Shown one piece after another: positions 43,788 to 50,210 of a stretch of DNA of 50,210 nucleotides; within the stretch, counting starts at the first letter, position 1, and every line of letters begins with the position of its first letter. This DNA comes from Nostoc sp. CMAA1605 (GTDB taxonomy: Bacteria > Cyanobacteriota > Cyanobacteriia > Cyanobacteriales > Nostocaceae): the NCBI RefSeq assembly GCF_021596505.1, contig NZ_PJIZ01000038.1, positions 1 to 50,210 of the forward strand, in the 5' to 3' direction. A model generated the notes under the pieces. It was not told where the DNA came from. It made no database searches and saw nothing but the letters and a program-made list of their open reading frames with translations. The position numbers were made by a program, and so were the translations under genes.

Positions 43788-45143
43788 CTATAAATCCAAC
43801 TTCACACCCCGAATGGAATAATCTAATAATTCCATCGGGTGCATAAGAGTCATATTTTTCCCTTGCAATTGCAAATGCTTAGTAATTTGCAATGAACAGC
43901 CAGGGTTAGCAGACGCAATTAATTCAGCACCAGTATTTAATAAATTCTGCACTTTTTGTTTCCCTAATTCTTCCGCAACTTCTGGCTGGAGCATATTATA
44001 AACCCCAGCACTACCACAACATAAAGCCGCATCTAATGGTTCTTTTAAATTCACACCTGGAATTTGTCTTAATAACTGTCGTGGTTGTACACTGATTTTT
44101 TGTCCATGTAATAAATGACAAGCATCTTGATAAACTAAATTCACAGGTTTATCCGTCACAGGTAACAGTTTTGCTGTTAAACCGACATTACCTAAAAACT
44201 CTTGAGCATCTTTAACTTTAGCTGCAAAGTCTTGCGCTTTTTCTCGATATTCTGGATCATCTGCTAAGATGTGACCGTATTCTTTTAAAGTATGACCGCA
44301 ACCAGCCGCATTGATAATAATGTAATCTACCCCAGTGTTAGCAAAGCTATCAATCATCTGTCTAGCTAATGCTTGCGCTTGTTCTGTTTGTCCTTGGTGT
44401 TCTGGGAGTGCTGCACAACAACCTTGAGATTTAGGAATCACAACTTCACAGCCATTCGCCGTTAACACCCTCACAGTTGCTTCATTCACTGGTGAGAAAA
44501 ATAAGCGTTGTACACATCCCAAAATTACCCCCACACGATAGCGTTTCTTACCCTGTGCAGGAATAATAGTTGGTAGATTGTCTTGAAATGATTTTATGGT
44601 GATTTCTGGCAGAATTGATTCCATTGCTGCCAGGCGGGGTGATATTTTATTGAGTAAACCTGTTGCGCGTACCAGTTTAGGTAAACCGAGTTTTTGATAA
44701 ACAAATAGAGGGATTAATAAAATCCGTAAGATATCTGGATTAGGGAATAAAGCAAATATTAATTGACGAATGAATTTATCTGAGAAAGTGCGGGGATAAT
44801 TGCGTTCGACTTGGTGGCGAGTAGCAGAAATTAACTTGTCATACTGTACACCAGAAGGACAAGTAGAAACACAAGCAAGACAACCTAAACAAGAATCAAA
44901 ATGTTGAACGGTAGCTGTATTTAAGGCAATTTCCCCCTCATTAATGGCATCCATTAAATAGATACGTCCTCTAGGGGAATCCATCTCTTTCCCTATTACC
45001 CGATAACTAGGACAAGTAGAAAGGCAAAATCCACAATGCACACAACTATCAATTAACTTTGGGTCAGGTGGATGATTACTATCAAAGCCTTTTAAATTTT
45101 TCAAACTAGCGACATTATTAGTAGAATCTTCTGAAACTTGCAT
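43788..45143 (-). CDS. glcF: glycolate dehydrogenase iron-sulfur subunit GlcF
   Basis: 451 aa. Two 4Fe-4S clusters: CVHCGFCLSTCPSYRV (about 34-49) and CLGCLACVSTCPSGV (about 88-102). Two CCG domains follow: GCVQRLFF...GCCAALPEHQGQ (about 210-255) and CHLLHGQ...ALCCGSAGVYNM (about 340-385). GlcF passes electrons from the flavin subunits that oxidise glycolate to glyoxylate in photorespiration. It is 48 bp downstream of glcE; no glcD is in the window, so the catalytic flavoprotein is elsewhere. No signal peptide; membrane-associated complex in the family. Confidence 0.92.
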   Translation of the reverse strand: MQVSEDSTNNVASLKNLKGFDSNHPPDPKLIDSCVHCGFCLSTCPSYRVIGKEMDSPRGRIYLMDAINEGEIALNTATVQHFDSCLGCLACVSTCPSGVQYDKLISATRHQVERNYPRTFSDKFIRQLIFALFPNPDILRILLIPLFVYQKLGLPKLVRATGLLNKISPRLAAMESILPEITIKSFQDNLPTIIPAQGKKRYRVGVILGCVQRLFFSPVNEATVRVLTANGCEVVIPKSQGCCAALPEHQGQTEQAQALARQMIDSFANTGVDYIIINAAGCGHTLKEYGHILADDPEYREKAQDFAAKVKDAQEFLGNVGLTAKLLPVTDKPVNLVYQDACHLLHGQKISVQPRQLLRQIPGVNLKEPLDAALCCGSAGVYNMLQPEVAEELGKQKVQNLLNTGAELIASANPGCSLQITKHLQLQGKNMTLMHPMELLDYSIRGVKLDL

Positions 45144-45191
45144 ACTTATTTTCCCCTCTCGATGTCTGTGTCTATTTGTGGGTGACTGGCT

Positions 45192-46481
45192 TTAAATACC
45201 ACCAACAAACCGACCAGGACTTAAAAGATTTTTGCTATCAAACTGTTGTTTAATCCGACGCATTAACGGCAAAGCGTTACCTGTGTATCCCCACACATCA
45301 ATTTGTTGTTTGACCGCTACAGGTGCTTTAATGACGGTGAGAAAACCATGACGAGATTGACAAAGCGATCGCACTTTTAAAGCCTGAGTTTGATTCTGAA
45401 CCTGCACTACACCCAAACCACTGCTGAGATGCACCAGTCCAATTTCCACTCCCGTCAACACCTCCACAGCAGCAGTTGGTAATATCCCTATTTTGCAGGT
45501 AATTGTTGACTCAGTGGCAGGATTATGTATTTTTTCTTGTAATCTCTGCCATAGATTGCTATCATCGGCATCGGCGTAAACTGTTCCTGTTAATCCTAAC
45601 GTCTGTCCTACCTCTAACATCCGATGGGATTGTTCTTTTACACTTTCAGGAATACTTTGGAAGCGTGCGATTAATCCCATTCCTGTACCCAAACCTAAGC
45701 TAGAGACTAATTGCATAGATAATAAATCAGCTTGGGTAGGTGTCAAGGCCGAACCGCGTAAAGTATTAGCCGCTTGCAAAATCGCTTCAGCACTACCAGT
45801 CAAAACCACCGTTCCCGACGCTTCCTGTAGAGGATAAACGCGGAAGGTAACTTGGCTAATAATTCCCAATGTCCCGTATGCACCGGTGAACAACTTCATC
45901 AAGTCATAGCCAGCCACATTTTTGACCACCCTTCCCCCAGCTTTGGCGATTTGACCATCCGCACGGATAAAGGTAATCCCCAAAAGCTGGTCACGTACAC
46001 TACCATAACGTTGTCGCAGGGAATTAGTATCAGCAGTGGCGACAATTCCACCAATAGTTGCTGAATCAGGTTTAGAGGGGTCAAGGGCGAGAAATTGCCG
46101 TGAATTTACCAAAATTTGCTGAAGATGCCCAAATTTCATCCCAGCTTCCACAGTGACAGTCAAATCACCTACAGCGTGTTCAATCAGTTGATTGAGGTGT
46201 TTCGTACTCACCACTACATCAACATCTTGAGTTAAACCACCCCAACTGAGTTTACTCCCACCACCACAGGGAAGAACGCGCCAGTTATGACTGTCAGCCG
46301 TGGCGATGACCTCGGCTAGTTGTGCTTGGGTTTGGGGATAGACTATACAACTAGGAGGCTTACCACCAATAGCCTGTAGAATCTGAGGGTTATCTTCTGG
46401 GTATACAGTATTTTCTGCGCCAACAATAGATGCAAGAGTAGAAGCAATGGCTGTCATCAGTTTATTTTTGAGTCCCGACAT
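45192..46481 (-). CDS. glcE: glycolate dehydrogenase FAD-binding subunit GlcE
   Basis: 429-aa FAD-linked oxidase of the PCMH type, smaller than GlcD. FAD-binding segments: LPCGGGSKLSWGG (about 69-81), VTVEAGMKFGHLQQIL, ATIGGIVATADTNSLRQRYGSVRDQLLGI (about 142-170) and AGGRVVKNVAGYDLMKLFTGAYGTLGII (about 181-208). C-terminal NLLSPGRFVGGI is typical. Start ATG at 46481 lies directly behind AAGGAG; an ATG at 46457 is better spaced. It forms an operon with glcF. In photorespiration it works with GlcD. Confidence 0.9.
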   Translation of the reverse strand: MSGLKNKLMTAIASTLASIVGAENTVYPEDNPQILQAIGGKPPSCIVYPQTQAQLAEVIATADSHNWRVLPCGGGSKLSWGGLTQDVDVVVSTKHLNQLIEHAVGDLTVTVEAGMKFGHLQQILVNSRQFLALDPSKPDSATIGGIVATADTNSLRQRYGSVRDQLLGITFIRADGQIAKAGGRVVKNVAGYDLMKLFTGAYGTLGIISQVTFRVYPLQEASGTVVLTGSAEAILQAANTLRGSALTPTQADLLSMQLVSSLGLGTGMGLIARFQSIPESVKEQSHRMLEVGQTLGLTGTVYADADDSNLWQRLQEKIHNPATESTITCKIGILPTAAVEVLTGVEIGLVHLSSGLGVVQVQNQTQALKVRSLCQSRHGFLTVIKAPVAVKQQIDVWGYTGNALPLMRRIKQQFDSKNLLSPGRFVGGI

Positions 46482-46635
46482 CTCCTTCCTTGTGATGATG
46501 ACACAAAATAGCCGCCTACAGAACTTGCTCCAGGATTTTAGTTAGCAAAGCACATCAAAGCATCCAATCAGGAAAGGGGCTAACTGCTGATCAAGTCGTT
46601 TGTACTTACTTGTAAATTCGTGATGGTTGATTAGC

Positions 46636-46860
46636 TTACCTTGATTCCAAAAGCTCTTCAACTGTCAATTCGATGTCAACTGCAATCTGTCTAAGAAGTC
46701 TAGGCGAAATATCACGACCTTTGTGAAATGGAACAGTTGTTGCTCGACCATCTTCATGGCGAAACTGCTTATGTGAACCTTTTTGACGAACTTCTACAAA
46801 ACCTAGATTTTCTAGTATGCGAACAACTTCTTGAGGTTTCAAAACAGGAATACTGCTCAT
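46636..46860 (-). CDS. hicA: HicA-type toxin (mRNA interferase)
   Basis: 74-aa YcfA/HicA protein with a double-stranded-RNA-binding-like fold. The catalytic His lies in QKGSHKQFRH (about 21-30); RATTVPFHKGRDISPRLLRQIAVDI completes the domain. It would cleave mRNA when free of antitoxin. It follows hicB by 3 bp, in the order antitoxin-toxin, which is the reverse of the classic hicA-hicB arrangement but common in cyanobacteria. Confidence 0.85.
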   Translation of the reverse strand: MSSIPVLKPQEVVRILENLGFVEVRQKGSHKQFRHEDGRATTVPFHKGRDISPRLLRQIAVDIELTVEELLESR

Positions 46861-46863
46861 GAT

Positions 46864-47073
46864 TTATGAAATGACAATTTGCTGAATTCCAACAAACTCC
46901 GTTGTAAAAGTTGGATTGTCATCCTCTAATAACATCTCAATTACTTCACGCATATTTACTTGTAGTTCGTCTAAAGTTTCAGCTTGGGAATGCGCGCCAG
47001 GAAATCCTGGAATGTAGCCCACATATAAACCAGTGTCAAGGTCTTTCTCAACAACCGCAGTAAATATTTTCAT
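46864..47073 (-). CDS. hicB: HicB-type antitoxin, short form without DNA-binding domain
   Basis: 69-aa HicB N-terminal domain (degenerate RNase H fold): FTAVVEKDLDTGLYVGYIPGFPGAHSQAETLDELQVNMREVIEMLLEDD. It ends after the partner-binding domain; the C-terminal RHH or HTH part of longer HicB proteins is absent. Autoregulation is therefore unlikely in the usual way. Overlap-like spacing to hicA supports a single transcript. Confidence 0.83.
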   Translation of the reverse strand: MKIFTAVVEKDLDTGLYVGYIPGFPGAHSQAETLDELQVNMREVIEMLLEDDNPTFTTEFVGIQQIVIS

Positions 47074-47172
47074 ATTTCATCACACTTCACACAGGCTTCT
47101 TTGCCCACAGCATAACATAAGCTGAATAGTAAAATTGTACCTATTGATAAGGAAGCTAAACAAACATAAATA

Positions 47173-47194
47173 AGGGTGTACGTCTGTACACCCT
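47173..47194 (-). terminator. rho-independent terminator of the first NDH-2 gene
   Basis: A perfect 9-bp stem AGGGTGTAC/GTACACCCT with a 4-nt loop. On the minus strand TATTTATGTTTGTTT follows. It lies 25 bp past the stop codon at 47219. Confidence 0.75.
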
Positions 47195-47218
47195 GAAGAT
47201 GGAATGATGATCAAACAA

Positions 47219-48589
47219 TTAGACATTGACTGTCTGTTTATTGTTAGCTGGTGCGTAATTAGTTGTATCGCTACTATCGTTAACTTCACTAGCAAAAGCT
47301 AATGCTTCTTGACCAGTAATTAATCTTGAACCACGTTTGCGGGTGAAGTAATTCCACGCCCACTGAATCATTACTAATACTTTGCTGTCAAACTCAATTA
47401 AAAAGTAGATGTGAATGAATAGCCAGAACGCCCATGCAGAGAAGCCTGTCAATTTGAGCAAGCCTAAGTCTACAACGGCGGCATTTTTGCCAATCATCGC
47501 TAGGCTACCATGATCAGTGTATTGAAATGGTTGCAGAGTTTTACCACGCAAACGTCTTCTAATTAATTTGGCGACGTATTCACCTTCTTGAATCGCCACT
47601 GGCGCGACACCTGGGAGGGGTTGACCGTTGTAGTGGGAGAAGTTGGCTAAGTCGCCAATCACAAAAATGTTGTCGTATCCTTTAATGCTTAAGTCGGGTT
47701 CTACAATAACTCGTCCGGCGCGATCGCATTCTACCCCAGTTCGTTCGGCTAATACTTTACCCATTGGGGAAGCTTGCACGCCTGCTGCCCATAATACAGT
47801 CTTGGCGGCAATTTCTCTAAATTGATCGCCTTGTTTGACGGTGACGATATCATTGTCAATATTTGTCACGCGGGTTTGAGTTTGGACAATCACACCCAAC
47901 TTTTGCAAAGACTCTGCTGCTTCTTGCGATAACTCTGGTGCTAAGGCTGGGAGTAGGCGATCGCCACCTTGTAATAGTACAATTCTAGTTTCTGAGGTGT
48001 CGATGTTGCGGAAGTCTTCTTGCAAAGTTTTGTAAGCTAACTCTGCGATCGCACCCGCTAATTCTACCCCTGTCGCACCACCACCTACAATCACAAATGT
48101 CAATAAAGCCCGGCGTTTTTCGGGGTCAGTTTCTTTTTCTGCGGCTTCAAAGGCTGAAAAGATGCGGCGACGTATTTCTATCGCATCTTCCATCGTTTTC
48201 AAGCCAGGCGCAACCTCTTGCCAATTATCTTTACCAAAATAGGAATGCTTCGCACCTGTAGCAACAATTAATGTATCATAAGGGACTACTTTATCATCCA
48301 AAATAACTTGTTTTGTTTCTGGATTAATATCACTTACTTCACCCAGCAATACTTGTGTATTTTTGCATTTGCTGAGTACAGATCGTAAAGGTGAGGAAAT
48401 ATCAGCAGGTGATAGCGTACCTGTAGCAACTTGATATAAAAGTGGTTGGAATAAGTGGAAATTACGTTTATCAATGAGAGTCACATTTACATTCACATTG
48501 GCCAGTGCTTTTGCTGCGTACAGTCCACCAAAACCACCACCAACAATTACGACCTGATGTGGTTGATGATTCTCAAGTGAAGCTACCAT
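47219..48589 (-). CDS. type II NAD(P)H dehydrogenase (NDH-2), copy 1
   Basis: 456 aa from the ATG at 48589 (MVASLENHQPHQVVIVGGGFGG); the region from 48679 upstream is not conserved in character. Single-polypeptide flavoenzyme moving electrons from NAD(P)H to quinone without proton pumping. FAD-binding VIVGGGFGGLYAAKAL, second nucleotide-binding VIVGGGATGVELAGAIAEL (about 165-183), ATGAKHSYFG, and FAD-pyrophosphate D in NIFVIGDLANF. The C-terminal helix FSAWAFWLFIHIYFLIEF gives membrane attachment. The second copy lies 492 bp upstream on the same strand. Confidence 0.92.
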   Translation of the reverse strand: MVASLENHQPHQVVIVGGGFGGLYAAKALANVNVNVTLIDKRNFHLFQPLLYQVATGTLSPADISSPLRSVLSKCKNTQVLLGEVSDINPETKQVILDDKVVPYDTLIVATGAKHSYFGKDNWQEVAPGLKTMEDAIEIRRRIFSAFEAAEKETDPEKRRALLTFVIVGGGATGVELAGAIAELAYKTLQEDFRNIDTSETRIVLLQGGDRLLPALAPELSQEAAESLQKLGVIVQTQTRVTNIDNDIVTVKQGDQFREIAAKTVLWAAGVQASPMGKVLAERTGVECDRAGRVIVEPDLSIKGYDNIFVIGDLANFSHYNGQPLPGVAPVAIQEGEYVAKLIRRRLRGKTLQPFQYTDHGSLAMIGKNAAVVDLGLLKLTGFSAWAFWLFIHIYFLIEFDSKVLVMIQWAWNYFTRKRGSRLITGQEALAFASEVNDSSDTTNYAPANNKQTVNV

Positions 48590-48964
48590 AAGAGACTTTC
48601 CTTGTTTTGAGAACTTTGTAACTATTCTTAATGAATATGTAACAAAATTGTGATGATTGTTGCGGCTTGTTTTGAACAATTGTCAAAGTCATAAAAATGA
48701 TCAATTTTACGATTTGTGAGATTTTCAGGACATTTTTACTCACCAAATACTTGATGAGTAGATGAACTAATAAAATCAAAAAGCTTATTTCACAAGATTT
48801 AGAGAAATTTGCCTGATAAATATAGTTGACAAATTAGAATTTCCTATTCTTGCTAAAGAAATTTCTTATTGAGAATACAAAAAGAAATCATCAGTTTATA
48901 AATGATGAGTAGTTACTATCAAAAATTTTAAGAAATGCAAGATTGATAGACACGCTAAAAATAA

Positions 48965-49013
48965 TTGTGGAATAGGTATTTTGCCTATATACAGCAATAT
49001 ACCTATTCCACAA
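48965..49013 (-). terminator. terminator of the second NDH-2 gene
   Basis: TTGTGGAATAGGTAT (48965-48979) and ATACCTATTCCACAA (48999-49013) form a perfect 15-bp stem around a 19-nt loop. On the minus strand TTATTTTTAGC follows. Confidence 0.72.
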
Positions 49014-49028
49014 ATTTGAATCTAAATA

Positions 49029-49079
49029 TGTTCCCTATTCCCTATGCCCTATGCCCTATTCCCTATTCCCAATCCCCAT
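49029..49079. repeat. CCCTATT/CCCTATG STRR
   Basis: About seven heptamers (CCCTATT, CCCTATG, CCCAATC) between the stop of NDH-2 copy 2 and its terminator hairpin. Confidence 0.8.
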
Positions 49080-49081
49080 TT

Positions 49082-50210
49082 TTAGACATTAACTGGCTGT
49101 CTATTTTCTTTCGGCTGATAATGTCCGTTACTGTTCACAGCTTTTATGTCTAGAGAAACTTCTTGACCGGTAATCAATCTAGCTCCACGATTACGAGTGA
49201 TATAATTCCACACCCACTGAATCATGACTACTAACTTATTGTCAAACTCAATTAAGAAGTAGATGTGAATTAATAACCAGAATAACCATGCAAAGAAGCC
49301 TTTCAATTTCATAAAGCCTAAATCGACAACTGCGGCATTCTGCCCAATCATCGCTAGGCTACCGTGATCAGTATAATTAAAGGATGGTAGAGTTTGACCT
49401 TTTAAACGTTTCTGCACCAATGCGGCGACATATTCACCTTCTTGTTTAGCGACAGGCGCGACACCTGGAAGGGGTTTACCGTTTTGGTGGGAGAAGTTGG
49501 CTAAGTCGCCGACGACGAAAATATTACTATGTCCCTTAATACTTAAGTCTGGTTCTACGATAACTCTTCCGGCGCGATCGCATTCTGCACCTGTACGTTC
49601 TGCTAAGACTTTACCCATTGCGGAAGCTTTCACACCAGCCGCCCATAATACTGTCTTAGAAGCAATTTCTGTAACTTGATCACCTTGTTTGACGGTAACA
49701 ATATCATTTTCAATATTTGTCACCATAGTTTTTGTTTGGACTACCACACCCAACTGTTGCAAGGATGCTTCTGCTTCTTGGGATAATTCTGGTGCAAATG
49801 GTGGGAGGACTCGATCTAAACCTTCTAAGAGGATAACTTGTGCTTCTGTGGTGTCGATAGTGCGGAAGTCTTCTTTGAGGGTTTGGTAAGCTAACTCTGC
49901 GATCGCACCCGCTAATTCTACTCCGGTAGGGCCGCCACCCACAACCACAAAAGTCAGCCAAGCCTTGCGTTTTGCTGGATCTTTTTCCTTTTCTGCGGCT
50001 TCAAAGGCTGAAAAAATCCGTCGCCGCATTTCAATTGCATCTTCTACAGTCTTTAACCCTGGTGCGAACTCTTCCCAGTTATCTTTACCAAAATAGGAAT
50101 GCTTCGCCCCTGTAGCCACAATTAAGGTGTCATATGGTATTTTCTCATCACCCATGATCACTTGTTGTGCTTGTGGGTCAATATCATTGACTTCTCCTAG
50201 CAGCACTTTT
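49082..50210 (-). CDS. type II NAD(P)H dehydrogenase (NDH-2), copy 2, cut at window edge
   Basis: The frame is open to the right edge; the first FAD-binding GxGxxG is outside. The visible 375 residues align with copy 1 throughout: ATGAKHSYFGKDNWEE, VVGGGPTGVELAGAIAEL, LLEGLDRVLPPFAPELSQEA, ECDRAGRVIVEPDLS, FVVGDLANF, and the membrane helix LFWLLIHIYFLIEF. The C-terminus QPVNV/QTVNV is shared by both copies. Tandem duplication with moderate divergence; separate terminators suggest separate expression. Confidence 0.93.
   Translation of the reverse strand, partial: KVLLGEVNDIDPQAQQVIMGDEKIPYDTLIVATGAKHSYFGKDNWEEFAPGLKTVEDAIEMRRRIFSAFEAAEKEKDPAKRKAWLTFVVVGGGPTGVELAGAIAELAYQTLKEDFRTIDTTEAQVILLEGLDRVLPPFAPELSQEAEASLQQLGVVVQTKTMVTNIENDIVTVKQGDQVTEIASKTVLWAAGVKASAMGKVLAERTGAECDRAGRVIVEPDLSIKGHSNIFVVGDLANFSHQNGKPLPGVAPVAKQEGEYVAALVQKRLKGQTLPSFNYTDHGSLAMIGQNAAVVDLGFMKLKGFFAWLFWLLIHIYFLIEFDNKLVVMIQWVWNYITRNRGARLITGQEVSLDIKAVNSNGHYQPKENRQPVNV

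Larger units (their letters stand above)
48590..49081. other. intergenic region between the two NDH-2 genes
   Basis: It contains a strong inverted repeat (48965-49013, terminator of copy 2), a CCCTATT/CCCTATG STRR (49029-49079), and about 370 bp of AT-rich DNA that should include the promoter of copy 1. Confidence 0.6.

Overview
The window comes from a filamentous, heterocyst-forming type cyanobacterium close to Nostoc/Anabaena. The support is many GCGATCGC (HIP1) octamers, abundant short tandemly repeated repeats (STRRs) between genes, carboxysome shell genes (ccmK3/ccmK4 type), a HetZ-family gene next to a PatU-like gene, and AT-rich intergenic DNA with several small palindromic or MITE-like elements. 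It is chromosomal: most genes are housekeeping or physiological and no plasmid or phage replication genes are seen.

Layout. 1-4.3 kb: the 3' end of a ModC-like ABC ATPase carrying a frameshift, then a heme-oxygenase-like diiron protein, a methyltransferase with an NPPY motif and a two-helix membrane protein. 4.4-15.3 kb: a peptidoglycan-binding-domain protein, mutS, a TPMT-like methyltransferase, a secreted protein, a TPR protein, a DUF711 protein converging on a 2-oxoglutarate/Fe(II) dioxygenase, a GAF-GGDEF diguanylate cyclase, and sfsA. 15.4-24.7 kb: part of an extracellular contractile injection system (eCIS) locus. It has two Pvc16/DUF4255 cap-like genes, one sheath, three tube-like proteins, two tail-assembly-chaperone-like proteins and a DUF6760/Afp6-like small protein, with a histidine kinase/response regulator pair embedded. 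Baseplate, spike, LysM, tape-measure and AAA+ genes are not in the window. 24.9-30.6 kb: pyrB, mgtE with a long structured leader, an alpha/beta hydrolase, a membrane protein, ccmK3 and ccmK4. 31.2-37 kb: a HetZ paralogue, a PatU/PilB-N-like protein, a Crp-family regulator and an M61 protease. 37.2-42.9 kb: a pstS-pstC-pstA-pstB phosphate operon behind a Pho box, plus a separate second pstB. 43.4-50.2 kb: glcF/glcE glycolate dehydrogenase subunits, a hicB-hicA pair, and two tandem type II NADH dehydrogenases, the second cut by the window edge.

The points most worth following up are these. (i) A likely -1 frameshift or translational coupling joins the second eCIS tail chaperone to its Afp6-like partner, at a G5 run directly before the stop codon. 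(ii) The eCIS locus is split and associated with a two-component system. (iii) The mgtE leader can form mutually exclusive hairpins beside the Shine-Dalgarno sequence. (iv) The second PstB has lost its Q-loop glutamine. (v) A 35-bp element occurs three times, each time inside a GGGGACT-type tandem repeat.
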